Below are positions 8,359 to 16,313 of a stretch of 35,021 nucleotides of DNA, piece by piece. The notes beneath the pieces are model-generated. The model was not told the origin of the DNA, ran no database searches, and saw nothing but the letters and a program-made list of their open reading frames with translations. How positions within the stretch are numbered: the first letter of the stretch is position 1; every line of letters begins with the position of its first letter. The stretch comes from Candidatus Uhrbacteria bacterium CG10_big_fil_rev_8_21_14_0_10_48_11. Its GTDB lineage: Bacteria; Patescibacteriota; Patescibacteriia; GWA2-46-9. The stretch lies in the NCBI GenBank assembly GCA_002793855.1, contig PFET01000014.1:1-35021 (forward strand), in the 5' to 3' direction. The translations under genes were made by a program, and so were the position numbers.

Positions 8359-8376
8359 CAGCAACAAGAGGGTACA

Positions 8377-8850
8377 ATGAAAAAGGGAAGAGGAGAGGAG
8401 CTGCTGCCGGACCTGGCAGGAGCTTCTGAAGAGGTTATTCGCCTCGCGATTGACCAAGAAGCAAAAGGGTTATCTATTCCGACCGAAGAGTGGGTAGGTC
8501 TTGTGCCGACGTTTGCCGTACGGACAGTAATGTTTGCTAACCCAATGGAAACGGGTACGCAGCCCTACGCTATTTTCCGTCGCCGTAGGGATAGATGGGT
8601 TGTAACGACTCAGCCGCGAATCAAGGCTGTCGACCTTACGGCTGAAATCCCAGAAACCCACTGCCTTTGTGATCGCACTGTCAAAACTGAGATTTGCTAC
8701 GACTGGGATATTGGTCACCACGTCGTGGCGTTCCATATATTTGGAACCACAGGTCTCACTCAACTGCTCGACTACTTTGAAACAAGATTCGGCAGCAAAA
8801 TGTGCGTTCCTGAATGGTTCATCATTCCCAGAGATGAACGCTGGGTCTAA
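8377..8850 (+). CDS. Hypothetical protein, unrecognised family
   Basis: A 157-residue soluble protein with no signal peptide or membrane segment and no motif I recognise. It is rich in aromatic residues. Three cysteines are in the second half, two of them as CLC in HCLCD (about 105-109), with another at about 117, and a histidine pair HH follows. A basic stretch RRRRDR lies near 68-73. The start is supported by GAGG six bases before the ATG, uncommon in this window. It is monocistronic, divergent from the patatin gene, and followed by a strong hairpin. Codon use looks like the neighbours, so I see no sign of recent transfer. Confidence 0.7.
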   Translation: MKKGRGEELLPDLAGASEEVIRLAIDQEAKGLSIPTEEWVGLVPTFAVRTVMFANPMETGTQPYAIFRRRRDRWVVTTQPRIKAVDLTAEIPETHCLCDRTVKTEICYDWDIGHHVVAFHIFGTTGLTQLLDYFETRFGSKMCVPEWFIIPRDERWV

Positions 8851-8871
8851 ATCCCTACGAACCCTGAGCGC

Positions 8872-8900
8872 CCCCCGTCGATGGATAACATCGGCGGGGG
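8872..8900. terminator. Strong hairpin between convergent genes (terminator-like)
   Basis: A 12-pair stem including one G-T pair (CCCCCGTCGATG at 8872-8883 with CATCGGCGGGGG at 8889-8900, loop GATAA) lies 21 nt after the hypothetical gene and 11 nt before the end of the transporter gene. It lacks an immediate T run on either strand, so it may act as a transcript-stabilising or Rho-dependent end rather than a textbook intrinsic terminator. Confidence 0.5.
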
Positions 8901-8911
8901 TCAAAACATTT

Positions 8912-9550
8912 TTAAACAACTTTTTCTTCTTTGCTTTTAAGCCAGCGCACGCCAAGATAGACAAGAGGCGTATCAAGGAGGGCAAAGGCAACTTTAAAAC
9001 CGTAGTAGGGCAAAGCCAACCCCAAGACAAAAAGCGCGGTAAACTTTTGTGCTGCCTGATAAAACGCCAAATACATAAAAACAAGCGTGTCGATGGCTTG
9101 TGAAATAATGGTCGAAACATTGTTTCGCAACCACAAGGCTTTCCCACCAGTCAACTTTTTGATGAGTGCAAACGCCCAAACGTCGTGAAACTGCGCCAAC
9201 AGAAACGCAACAAAACTTGCCACCATAATGCGAAGCGAGCTGCCAAAAATGAGACGATACTGATCATTGTAGGGGTATCGTTCGTGCGGCGGCAGCGCCA
9301 CAAAAACCGCGGTATAGATAAACGTAAGCCCGAGAGCGACCGCCCCCGCCATTACAAACTCTCTTGACATTTTCGGACCGTACACGTCTTCTACAATGTC
9401 AGTAATAAGAAAAGTCAATGGCGACATAAAGATGCCAACCGATACCGAAATACCGAGAATGGCCATAATCTTACTGCCAAGGACATTCATCCCGATAACG
9501 AGAGCAACGAATATCGCAAGAAGTATGACGAGTTTACGAGGCATTTGCAT
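8912..9550 (-). CDS. Queuosine precursor transporter (YhhQ/DUF165 family)
   Basis: A multi-pass membrane protein of about 212 residues with six hydrophobic segments, belonging to the QPTR family (YhhQ, ECF-like vitamin uptake) that imports 7-deazaguanine queuosine precursors. Family features are the opening NVLGSKI, FLITDIVEDVYG after the second helix, QFHDVWAF in the middle, and the NNVSTIISQAIDTLVFMYLAF helix. I place the start at ATG 9550; an upstream ATG (9568) and a downstream one (9544) are possible, none with a ribosome site. It overlaps the end of the RibD/DHFR-like gene by 17 nt. No tgt or queuosine genes are in view, so the precursor identity is inferred from the family. Confidence 0.87.
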   Translation of the reverse strand: MQMPRKLVILLAIFVALVIGMNVLGSKIMAILGISVSVGIFMSPLTFLITDIVEDVYGPKMSREFVMAGAVALGLTFIYTAVFVALPPHERYPYNDQYRLIFGSSLRIMVASFVAFLLAQFHDVWAFALIKKLTGGKALWLRNNVSTIISQAIDTLVFMYLAFYQAAQKFTALFVLGLALPYYGFKVAFALLDTPLVYLGVRWLKSKEEKVV

Positions 9551-10062
9551 AGACGTAGTGTAGCACAACTGTACCTTGCGCGTTTATTTTTTCTACAGAA
9601 ACCAAAGATGCGGTACGCTCCCCTTGCGATGCGTTGTGAAGTGGCAATCCCTCACCAAAACTTATTGGCTCAATCGTTAAAAACAGTTCGTCAATTAAAC
9701 CATTGTTAAAAAAAATACGTGTACGTTTCTGTACCACCTAGCACAGCGACTCGGCTGTAATTTTTTTCTTTACAAAACTGCTCTACCCCAACAACTGCCG
9801 GATTAAGATAAGTTACTAGATCGTTTTCTTCTTTGCATACTATGGTGCTTCTAGTAAAAATAATGCAGCGCCGTTTTGAAAGCGCCTCACGTGCGGTTGT
9901 GTAGGTTGTCCGCCCAACAACAATCGCATCCGCACTGTCGAGTTCACGATGAAGCTGTGCTTTGTCTTCTGCGCTAGTCCAATTGGTGAACTCCCCTGCC
10001 TTTCTGGCAATCCGCCCATCAAGTGTCATTGCGGCGAGTGCGATAAACTTTGACCTACTCAT
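9534..10062 (-). pseudogene. RibD C-terminal/dihydrofolate reductase-like reductase, frameshifted
   Basis: A reductase of the RibD C-terminal/DHFR superfamily, about 175 residues if repaired. The N-terminal part has KFIALAAMTLDGRIA and the NADPH-contact strands DAIVVGRTTY and AVLGGTETYTY; the C-terminal part continues with NNGLIDELFLTIEPISFGEGLPL in another frame. The break is at a run of eight A on the plus strand (9708-9715, eight T in the gene): removing one T joins the frames exactly. It could be a true mutation, a homopolymer sequencing error or slippage. The start ATG 10062 overlaps the CofE-like stop by 8 nt. Whether the substrate is a pterin, folate or ribitylamino-pyrimidine cannot be told from sequence. 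Confidence 0.8.
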
Positions 10063-10786
10063 TGCTTTCACTGAAACAATCAAGAAGCGGACGGTAAATA
10101 TCGTCTTCCGGAGGTACCAGCAAGGCCGCCTCTTCATTTTGCTCGCTAAAAGTTACGTGCGGGACATCACGCAGTACCGCAAGTGGTGTTTGCTCGTTTC
10201 CTTCGCCCATATGAAGCACAGCAATAGCAGCAATAGCGTCTACCACATTTGTTCTCGACATATGAAACGGCCGGCCGAATATATCAGCGGTGCCAACGTA
10301 ACTTTTTACCGGATGAAGACCGGCAAACCCGATAGAAATACCTACCACCCCATAGCGAAGCGGAATGGTATGGCTGTCAGTCAACACAACACCAAGGTTG
10401 TTAAGGTTCCATTTTTCTTTAAGGCGCGCTCTGAGCTCTCTAGCAAAAGCGTAGGGCTGCTCTGGCCAAAGAATATAATATCCATGCCCGTTGCTCTCGT
10501 CGATACCGGCAGAGGCAATGAGGGTGTGCTCTTTAATAGCTAAAACAGCAAGCGCGTGCGGGACACGGCTACGAGGAATGTAGCGCTCCGCCTCTTTAGT
10601 AATGAGCTCGTCCTTATTGACGCTATCGGTAATTTTGATGCAGCGACCTTGATGAATGGCAACAATCTTTGAGCTGACGCAAAGAATATCCCCATCTTTT
10701 AACTCGGAGACACTCTCATCGATTAAGCGATAAACATCATCTCGGGGCGGCTCAAAGGCCCGAGTACGAATGGTTCGAATTTCCAT
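10055..10786 (-). CDS. CofE-like (coenzyme F420-0:L-glutamate ligase family) protein
   Basis: A 243-residue protein of the COG1478/CofE family, whose known member adds gamma-linked glutamate to F420-0 using GTP. Family segments are LCVSSKIVAIHQGR (about 35-48), ASAGIDESNGHGYYILWP (about 91-108), VVLTDSHTIPLRYGVVGISIG (about 132-152), the DIFGRP segment, and TNVVDAIAAIAVL. No F420 biosynthesis genes are visible and CPR bacteria are not known to make F420, so the acceptor is probably a different molecule. It starts 2 nt after the ROK kinase stop and overlaps the reductase start by 8 nt, so the two likely work together (inference). Confidence 0.85.
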   Translation of the reverse strand: MEIRTIRTRAFEPPRDDVYRLIDESVSELKDGDILCVSSKIVAIHQGRCIKITDSVNKDELITKEAERYIPRSRVPHALAVLAIKEHTLIASAGIDESNGHGYYILWPEQPYAFARELRARLKEKWNLNNLGVVLTDSHTIPLRYGVVGISIGFAGLHPVKSYVGTADIFGRPFHMSRTNVVDAIAAIAVLHMGEGNEQTPLAVLRDVPHVTFSEQNEEAALLVPPEDDIYRPLLDCFSESNE

Positions 10787-10788
10787 TG

Positions 10789-11613
10789 TTATCGTTTTTT
10801 TTGCTGCAGTATAAGTGCTAGCCCACCGTAAATAGCACTCTCGTCTCCAAATTGCGCAGCATTGAGTTGAGGCACTTTTGGATACACTACAAGCAGTCGA
10901 TTTAATTCAGCGCTCACCTCAGTAAGTCGAATGGCACTTTTTCGTAACAACCCGCCGCCAAGTACTACCACCTCTGGCGACCAATGCACGATGCTGTTAT
11001 GAATGCCAAGCGCCAACACCTGAGCAGCCTCCTGCCAAACACGCCTACTCTTTATTTCTCGCGCCGGTTTTTTGTAGCGCCGCTCAAAAGCTTTCCCAGA
11101 CACTACTGCCTCAAGACGCAATGGTTTAATTCGCGTACCGCCAATGATTTGATTTCCGGGTTCAAACCCTTGCATAGATTCGCTGATATGTTTATCGATA
11201 ACGATAGCCCCACCAACACCGGTACTTACTGTCAGGTAAGCCACGATGCGTTTGTTTTTACCTGCCCCATATACCGCTTCTCCAAGGGCAGCAAGCGCCG
11301 CATCGTTCTCTAGATATACCGGTGCCCCAAAACGTTTTGCCAAAGTCAGTCGCAGCGGTTTGCCCACCCAAAGTGGAAAGTGTGGCTGCGCTCGCAATAC
11401 GCCTCTTTTTTTATCCAGTGACCGAACACCACCCGCAACTGCGCTAATTTCAAAAGGCATGGCACCTAATTGTTTTACGGTGTCAACAAACCCATCGATT
11501 GCCCGATCAAAATTTTTCTCAGTCGGCATAATTATCGGTGTACCAATAACACCGTTTCTTGCAATTGCGATTCTGGTTTTTGTACCACCTACATCAAAAA
11601 GTAGTTGCGTCAT
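10789..11613 (-). CDS. ROK family sugar kinase (glucokinase-like)
   Basis: A 274-residue ROK kinase, probably phosphorylating glucose or a related hexose. The ATP phosphate motif DVGGTKTRIA is at 7-16, the catalytic aspartate is D104 in LENDAALAALGE, the second phosphate loop STGVGGAIV is at 130-138, and the adenosine motif VVVLGGGLL is near 230. It lacks both the Cys-rich zinc motif and the usual GH dipeptide of typical ROK glucokinases: EPGNQIIGG is in that place, so substrate specificity is uncertain. It follows the GH15 gene by 32 nt, consistent with phosphorylating glucose released by that enzyme. TATACT lies directly before the ATG, which could give a secondary transcript. Confidence 0.85.
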   Translation of the reverse strand: MTQLLFDVGGTKTRIAIARNGVIGTPIIMPTEKNFDRAIDGFVDTVKQLGAMPFEISAVAGGVRSLDKKRGVLRAQPHFPLWVGKPLRLTLAKRFGAPVYLENDAALAALGEAVYGAGKNKRIVAYLTVSTGVGGAIVIDKHISESMQGFEPGNQIIGGTRIKPLRLEAVVSGKAFERRYKKPAREIKSRRVWQEAAQVLALGIHNSIVHWSPEVVVLGGGLLRKSAIRLTEVSAELNRLLVVYPKVPQLNAAQFGDESAIYGGLALILQQKKR

Positions 11614-11645
11614 AGTATAAGACTATCCTAAAAATAGTATCAACA

Positions 11646-13499
11646 CTATGTCTGCTCTCCCTTGTATCGATCAAGATAATAAGCACTCATAATGTAGCCA
11701 ATGTGCGAAAATGCCTGCGGGAAATTGCCGAGGTACTCCCCTGTCTTAGGGTCAATCTCCTCTGCAATAAGTCCGCTTTTAGGTAACTGTTTCTCAAACT
11801 TAGTAAGGAGCCGCCTTGCCTCTTTATTGTTTCCGGTGTAGGCAAGCGCTGCTATCAGCCAAAAGGTCGCCAAAACAAATGCCCCTTCTCCTCCGGCTAG
11901 TCCGTCATTTTCTCGGTAGCGATAGACAAAAATATCATGGTAGCGCAACTCGCGGCTGGTGGCATCAATGGTTTGCTTGGCACGAACGTCATCCTGTTCA
12001 AAAAACTGAAGCAAAACGATAAGATAGTTCACCGCGTCCTGACTGTCGGTTTCAGGGTGCTGCACCAACGTGTTCCGCTTTTCATCAAAACAGTATGTCC
12101 AAATCCACGCGGCAATTTCTTCTTCTAATTTCTTCCATGCGGTAATGGTCTTCTTGTTAATGTGAAGGCGCTTTGCCAAACGCAGCGCCCGGCTTACACC
12201 AACCCAAGCCATCACTTTGCTGTAAGTGTAGTGCTGCATACCGGTACGCACCTCCCAGATGCCATTGTCGGCATCCTGCCAATGTTCAGCAATATCGTTT
12301 ACCAGTTCAATAATGATGGCGCGACTAAGGCGAGAGACGCCGATACCACGAGTCGACATAAAGTAGTGAGCGTCAATTAGTGAGCCGTAAATATCAAGCT
12401 GGAACTGATCAGTGGCATCGTTTCCAACACGCACCGGATGCGAACCCTTGTAACCAGCAAAGTGATGAAGTGCCTGTTCGCGCGGTACGCGATGCCCCCA
12501 AATGGTATAGAAGAGGTGAAGGTCGACTTCGCACATTGAACAGTGCCGAGCAACACGTTCAATGAAGCGAAAGAAACGTTTTGCTTCGTTTCGGTACCCC
12601 AAAACGTTAAGCGCATAAAGCACAAACGTCGCGTCGCGAATCCAAACGTAGCGGTAATCCCAGTTACGTAAACCACCAACTTCTTCTGGCAGCGAGGTAG
12701 TAGGCGCGGCCACAATGGCACCCGTAGGATAAAACTGCATCAATTTCAGCGTAATAGCGGATCGAATTAGTTGCTCTTGTTCGTCACCAAAAAATTTTCC
12801 TTCAGAAACCCAATGCTGCCAAAATTGTTTTGTCGGCTCTTCAAAGTCTTGGCCTTTATAGTGAGAACGCGGTCGCTTGGTATGCTCAAGCACAATCACC
12901 TGACTTTCACCCGTCGCCAACGTAAGGGTAATCTGCCACTCGCCCGCTACCTGCTTAACGCGGGCTGACGACGGTACGTGAAGACGAACGTAGTCATTCC
13001 CCATCCGAAAACGGAGCATACGTCCTCGATAACTCACCGCCGCCTCTTCTTTTGCATAGTTTGGCTTTGGGCTAAACACAAAACGCACCGTTACCGGACC
13101 ATGCTCGGCAATAATTTTACGCTCTAAAAAATGCGCCTGCGTATGAATACGGGGCAAGGGCAGCATAAAATCGCGCACCATAAATCGACACTTACCGCGC
13201 TTAAACAACGTTTCAACAATAGCTGTGTCTGATACGTAGCGTGCGTCTGCACGATAACCCTTGGCGTCAACAGCGAACGTCCCTCCGCGTTCCGTATCGA
13301 GAAGGGCGGCAAATAAACTTGGCGAATCAAAATGCGGCAAGCAGAGCCAGTCAACGGCACCTCGCCGAGAAACTAATGCTGCGGTATGTAAGTTACCAAT
13401 CAAAAAATAATCTCGGATTGGTGTTCCTCGCCCGATCGGCCGAGGTCGAGACTCGGGCAATTCCGGCAAGGCAAGTCGTTCGTTTGGTACCGTAACCAT
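11646..13499 (-). CDS. Glycoside hydrolase family 15 (glucoamylase/trehalase type)
   Basis: A 617-residue GH15 enzyme that releases glucose from alpha-glucans or trehalose by an inverting mechanism. An N-terminal beta-sandwich (about 25-225) opens with RDYFLIGNLHTAALVSRRGAVDWLCLPHFDSPSLFAALLD-type sequence; the (alpha/alpha)6 barrel (about 240-610) contains GGLRNWDYRYVWIRDA (275-290), QLDIYGSLIDAHYF (367-380), the general acid E416 in NGIWEVRTG, and the general base E580/E581 in GLIAEEIDP. No signal peptide is present, so it acts in the cytoplasm, which fits a storage glucan or trehalose better than an external polymer. Its ATG shares one base with the isomerase stop (TAATG). Confidence 0.92.
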   Translation of the reverse strand: MVTVPNERLALPELPESRPRPIGRGTPIRDYFLIGNLHTAALVSRRGAVDWLCLPHFDSPSLFAALLDTERGGTFAVDAKGYRADARYVSDTAIVETLFKRGKCRFMVRDFMLPLPRIHTQAHFLERKIIAEHGPVTVRFVFSPKPNYAKEEAAVSYRGRMLRFRMGNDYVRLHVPSSARVKQVAGEWQITLTLATGESQVIVLEHTKRPRSHYKGQDFEEPTKQFWQHWVSEGKFFGDEQEQLIRSAITLKLMQFYPTGAIVAAPTTSLPEEVGGLRNWDYRYVWIRDATFVLYALNVLGYRNEAKRFFRFIERVARHCSMCEVDLHLFYTIWGHRVPREQALHHFAGYKGSHPVRVGNDATDQFQLDIYGSLIDAHYFMSTRGIGVSRLSRAIIIELVNDIAEHWQDADNGIWEVRTGMQHYTYSKVMAWVGVSRALRLAKRLHINKKTITAWKKLEEEIAAWIWTYCFDEKRNTLVQHPETDSQDAVNYLIVLLQFFEQDDVRAKQTIDATSRELRYHDIFVYRYRENDGLAGGEGAFVLATFWLIAALAYTGNNKEARRLLTKFEKQLPKSGLIAEEIDPKTGEYLGNFPQAFSHIGYIMSAYYLDRYKGEQT

Positions 13500-14467
13500 T
13501 ACGCAATGTGTTTCTTAAAGGCTTCTACCATTTCTACCAGTTCCGGATCAAAACCATAATATTTAGCAAGATAAAACGCAGCCCAATCAATAACGAGAAG
13601 GGTCGCAAAAATTTTGTGCCAGCGATTTGTTCCACTAAGCGCCAACTCCTCAACAGTGAGCCCCCGCTCTTCGTAGAGTGCTTTTGTGACAGCCATCCGT
13701 TTTTGAATCCGTGGGTGGTCTTCTGTATCCGTCAAAAATAAAAAGTATAGCTGACCCGAAAGCGCTTCAGTTTTTGGCTGCACGTAAAACCCCTGCATTT
13801 CGTTATGGTTCAACTCTGGAAATACATTATTGTAAGACGGTATTTTTGCACCTTCGTTAAATTTAATTTTCGCCACCACGCTGACCGCGCTATTCATCTC
13901 TGAACTGTAAATAACAGGGACCCGATTTTGCAATCGAACCGAAAGCGCTTCTCCTTGTGTTTCTGCTTTTTGACTATTTAACAACTGTACCAACTCTGAA
14001 GTCTCTTGCAAAATATCCTCGTGCCCCATAAGGGCCAGGGCGGCGCGCAGCGTGTAACCGATTGCGCTACGCGGTTGAATACCAACATTGGGTAACTCTA
14101 TGTACGGCACGCCATCTTCTTTTGCGGCAGCAATCAACGCCCCGCCAGTTGCGACAACGGCAAGCGACAATCCCCGCTTCTTTGCTTCTTGGTAGGCGTC
14201 CAGCGACTCTTCCGTGTTTCCTGAATAAGAAGTAATAAGCACCAAACGGCGCTCAAAGTCCCCTTCTGGTGCAACGGGCAAGCCGTACGAAGCGTGAAGC
14301 AAAAGATCAAGTTCTGGATGAACAATAGAAAGCAATTGGTGCTGCTTTATAGAGCCGCCCATACCGCAAGCCAAAAAGGCCTCTTTCTTTACCAATCGGT
14401 CAGCGTTAGCAATGACCGGTGTATAGTCAAACTGTGCCGGCAACTCTCTTAGTGCTTTGTCCATCAT
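13499..14467 (-). CDS. SIS-domain phosphoglucose/phosphomannose isomerase
   Basis: A two-SIS-domain sugar-phosphate isomerase of the bifunctional phosphoglucose/phosphomannose type. With ATG 14467 it is 322 residues. The first SIS domain has FLACGMGGSIK and the phosphate-binding ITSYSGNTEE; the second includes KIKFNEGAKIPSYNNVFPELNHNEMQGF, where the ELNHNE motif holds the catalytic glutamate and histidine of this family. It interconverts glucose-6-phosphate (and perhaps mannose-6-phosphate) with fructose-6-phosphate. Frame-compatible ATGs exist at 14524, 14482, 14467 and 14464; the first would start in the terminator ahead of the likely transcription start, so I reject it. It is the first gene of the sugar operon. 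Confidence 0.9.
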   Translation of the reverse strand: MMDKALRELPAQFDYTPVIANADRLVKKEAFLACGMGGSIKQHQLLSIVHPELDLLLHASYGLPVAPEGDFERRLVLITSYSGNTEESLDAYQEAKKRGLSLAVVATGGALIAAAKEDGVPYIELPNVGIQPRSAIGYTLRAALALMGHEDILQETSELVQLLNSQKAETQGEALSVRLQNRVPVIYSSEMNSAVSVVAKIKFNEGAKIPSYNNVFPELNHNEMQGFYVQPKTEALSGQLYFLFLTDTEDHPRIQKRMAVTKALYEERGLTVEELALSGTNRWHKIFATLLVIDWAAFYLAKYYGFDPELVEMVEAFKKHIA

Positions 14468-14495
14468 AAAAATAGAGTACATTCTAACTACTCGT

Positions 14496-14524
14496 AGTGT
14501 AGCATTTTTACTATAAAAAACCAA
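14496..14524 (-). promoter_or_regulatory. Candidate promoter of the isomerase-GH15-ROK operon
   Basis: TTGGTT (14524-14519) and TACACT (14501-14496) are 17 nt apart on the minus strand. The -35 box overlaps the tail of the transaldolase terminator. The predicted start near 14489 leaves about 20 nt before the chosen ATG. Confidence 0.4.
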
Positions 14525-14545
14525 AAAACGCCGCAGATGCGGCGT
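14523..14545 (-). terminator. Intrinsic terminator after transaldolase
   Basis: A seven-pair stem ACGCCGC/GCGGCGT (14528-14534, 14539-14545) with a 4-nt loop is followed on the minus strand by six T. It ends the transaldolase transcript before the isomerase promoter. Confidence 0.85.
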
Positions 14546-14572
14546 CTTAAAAATTCGCTATAAATATCCTCT

Positions 14573-15439
14573 CTACGTTGTTGTTTGCAAAAGACGATTC
14601 CAATCTTCAGCAAATTTTTTCAACCCTGTACCAGTAAGTTCATGATGAATGTCGTACGATTGCCATTCTTTTTTCAAAGAGGTTTCGGTAAAAGGAATCT
14701 CTTTCAATTCCACACGCTCCGCATATTGAGCAGTAAGTGCCATTCCTTCTTTTTGCCATGTTTCTAGCACGGACAGCGGAGCGGTAGCGATATCTGTACG
14801 TAACGAAAATAGTTCATAAAGGTGTTCGAGAGAGCGAACGCTTGCCGCTAGTACTTCAACGTGGCCATCTCCGGCGGCGTACATCTGTTGAATATTGCGA
14901 ACCAAGGACATCCCCTTTTCTCCGCGATCGTCCAGCCGGCCAATGAACGGCGAAACAAATACCGAACCACGTTTTGCGCCCCGCGTTGCGGCATAGACCG
15001 CCGCGGCCTGCTCCTGACTAAAGCAGAGGGTCATATTGACCCGCATGCCCTCGGCGACAGAACGTTCAGCCGCAGCTAGACCGGGTGAGGTGATGGGATA
15101 TTTGATGTGAGCGTTCGGAATCCATGAAAACATTTCCTTTCCTTGCTCAAAAAGCTCTTCTACGGTCGAATGCTCGTCCGCATAAACTTCTATCGAAATC
15201 GATCCGTCAGGAATCGTCTTCGCGATATCAACCACGATAGTTTTGTAAAATGCTTTAAGGTCATCCGCGGTAAATGGTTTACCGCTCTCAATTCTGCTAC
15301 GAACCTCCGGGTTCTTTGCTACCAACGATGGGTTCGTTGTCTGCCCGTCAAGAAACCCAAGCGCGGCAAAAATCGCTTCTGTATCTGCGGGGTTTCCGCT
15401 GTCGAGAAAAATGTTTGTAGAAAGTTGTTGGGGTCGCAT
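14573..15439 (-). CDS. tal: Transaldolase
   Basis: A 288-residue transaldolase of the pentose phosphate pathway, moving dihydroxyacetone units between sugar phosphates. It has NIFLDSGNPADTEAI (9-23), DGQTTNPSLV (31-40), the Schiff-base lysine K113 in HIKYPIT, and the barrel segments VNMTLCFSQEQA (about 153-164) and FVSPFIGRLDD. The C-terminal extension (about 250-288) is typical of larger transaldolases. It has its own terminator, and a TAAAAT box 9 nt before the ATG suggests its own, nearly leaderless transcript. With no complete pentose phosphate set in view, it probably serves ribose-5-phosphate supply, as described for CPR bacteria. Confidence 0.95.
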   Translation of the reverse strand: MRPQQLSTNIFLDSGNPADTEAIFAALGFLDGQTTNPSLVAKNPEVRSRIESGKPFTADDLKAFYKTIVVDIAKTIPDGSISIEVYADEHSTVEELFEQGKEMFSWIPNAHIKYPITSPGLAAAERSVAEGMRVNMTLCFSQEQAAAVYAATRGAKRGSVFVSPFIGRLDDRGEKGMSLVRNIQQMYAAGDGHVEVLAASVRSLEHLYELFSLRTDIATAPLSVLETWQKEGMALTAQYAERVELKEIPFTETSLKKEWQSYDIHHELTGTGLKKFAEDWNRLLQTTT

Positions 15440-15484
15440 ACGGCTATAATTTTAGCATAGCACGTCCACACGTATTATAAAAAA

Positions 15485-16255
15485 CTAGAGAAATCGCTGC
15501 AGCTGGTCGTAGCGCAAAAATTGAAAAAAGTTAAACAGTGAACCCATCCAGTAACCAAATTGATTTGTTGCAAGGAAAAACCCAATGATAATGAGAAACA
15601 CGCCACCAAAAATGGCGACATAACGTAGGTACGGCAAAAGATGCTTAAAAGAAACTCCGGCAGATCCGATAAGCGCGGCAAAAATGAGAAACGGAATGCC
15701 AAGGCCCAATGAAAATACGGCAAGCAGCAACGCGCCCTGACCAAGAGTCGCTGCGGTAGATGCCAGTAATAAAACAGAAGCAAGCACCGGCCCAATGCAA
15801 GGCGTCCACCCAAAAGCGAATGTCGCTCCAAATAAAAACGAGCTCAGTGGATTACCCGGCCGCAGCGCACCAAATACAGGAAACCGTCTCTCGCTGTTAA
15901 GAAACGAAAAGGGCGCAAACCGATTTAGCCCAAGCATTGAAAACCCAAAGAACATAATGAAAATGCCGCCAATGCGAGAAAGCCAAATACGATACTGCAC
16001 CAAGGCAACGCCGCCAAGTCCAAATAGGCTACCGAGCGCTATAAATACTGTGCTAAAGCCAAGGACGTAAAACACCCCATTCATAAAGACCTTACGCCTA
16101 GCCCGCAGGGCTTTCTCTGGCGAATGCAAATCTGCTACCGTGATACCACTAATAAAACTGAGATACCCTGGAAGAAGTGGCAAGGTGCAAGGTGCCAGAA
16201 ACATTATGAGTCCGGCAATGAATGCCGGAATGATAAGTGTCAGTGGATCAAGCAT
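15485..16255 (-). CDS. ccdA: CcdA/DsbD-type thiol-disulfide transmembrane protein
   Basis: A 256-residue, six-helix membrane protein that carries reducing power from cytoplasmic thioredoxin or glutaredoxin across the membrane. The redox cysteines are C23 in LAPCTLPLLPGYLSF and C153 in FGWTPCIGP, both in the positions typical of CcdA. Hydrophobic segments lie near 7-27, 60-80, 90-110, 140-162, 170-195 and 205-228. It follows a glutaredoxin gene by 58 nt in the same direction; a TATACT box at 16289-16284 may give extra transcription. No cytochrome c genes are nearby, so it more likely reduces surface proteins than haem-lyase partners. Confidence 0.92.
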   Translation of the reverse strand: MLDPLTLIIPAFIAGLIMFLAPCTLPLLPGYLSFISGITVADLHSPEKALRARRKVFMNGVFYVLGFSTVFIALGSLFGLGGVALVQYRIWLSRIGGIFIMFFGFSMLGLNRFAPFSFLNSERRFPVFGALRPGNPLSSFLFGATFAFGWTPCIGPVLASVLLLASTAATLGQGALLLAVFSLGLGIPFLIFAALIGSAGVSFKHLLPYLRYVAIFGGVFLIIIGFFLATNQFGYWMGSLFNFFQFLRYDQLQRFL

Positions 16256-16313
16256 TGTGACTGCGCGACGTTATAATCGTTTAAGTATAGCAGCCATAAC
16301 AAAACCGTGCCCG

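Noticed and set aside
10063-10137. Upstream ATG (10137) for the RibD/DHFR-like reductase
   Set aside because: It lies well inside the CofE-like gene, and family proteins begin directly before the KFIALAAMTLDG strand, matching ATG 10062.
10789-11613. ROK transcriptional repressor instead of a kinase
   Set aside because: There is no N-terminal helix-turn-helix, and the protein begins directly with the phosphate-binding DVGGTKT motif.
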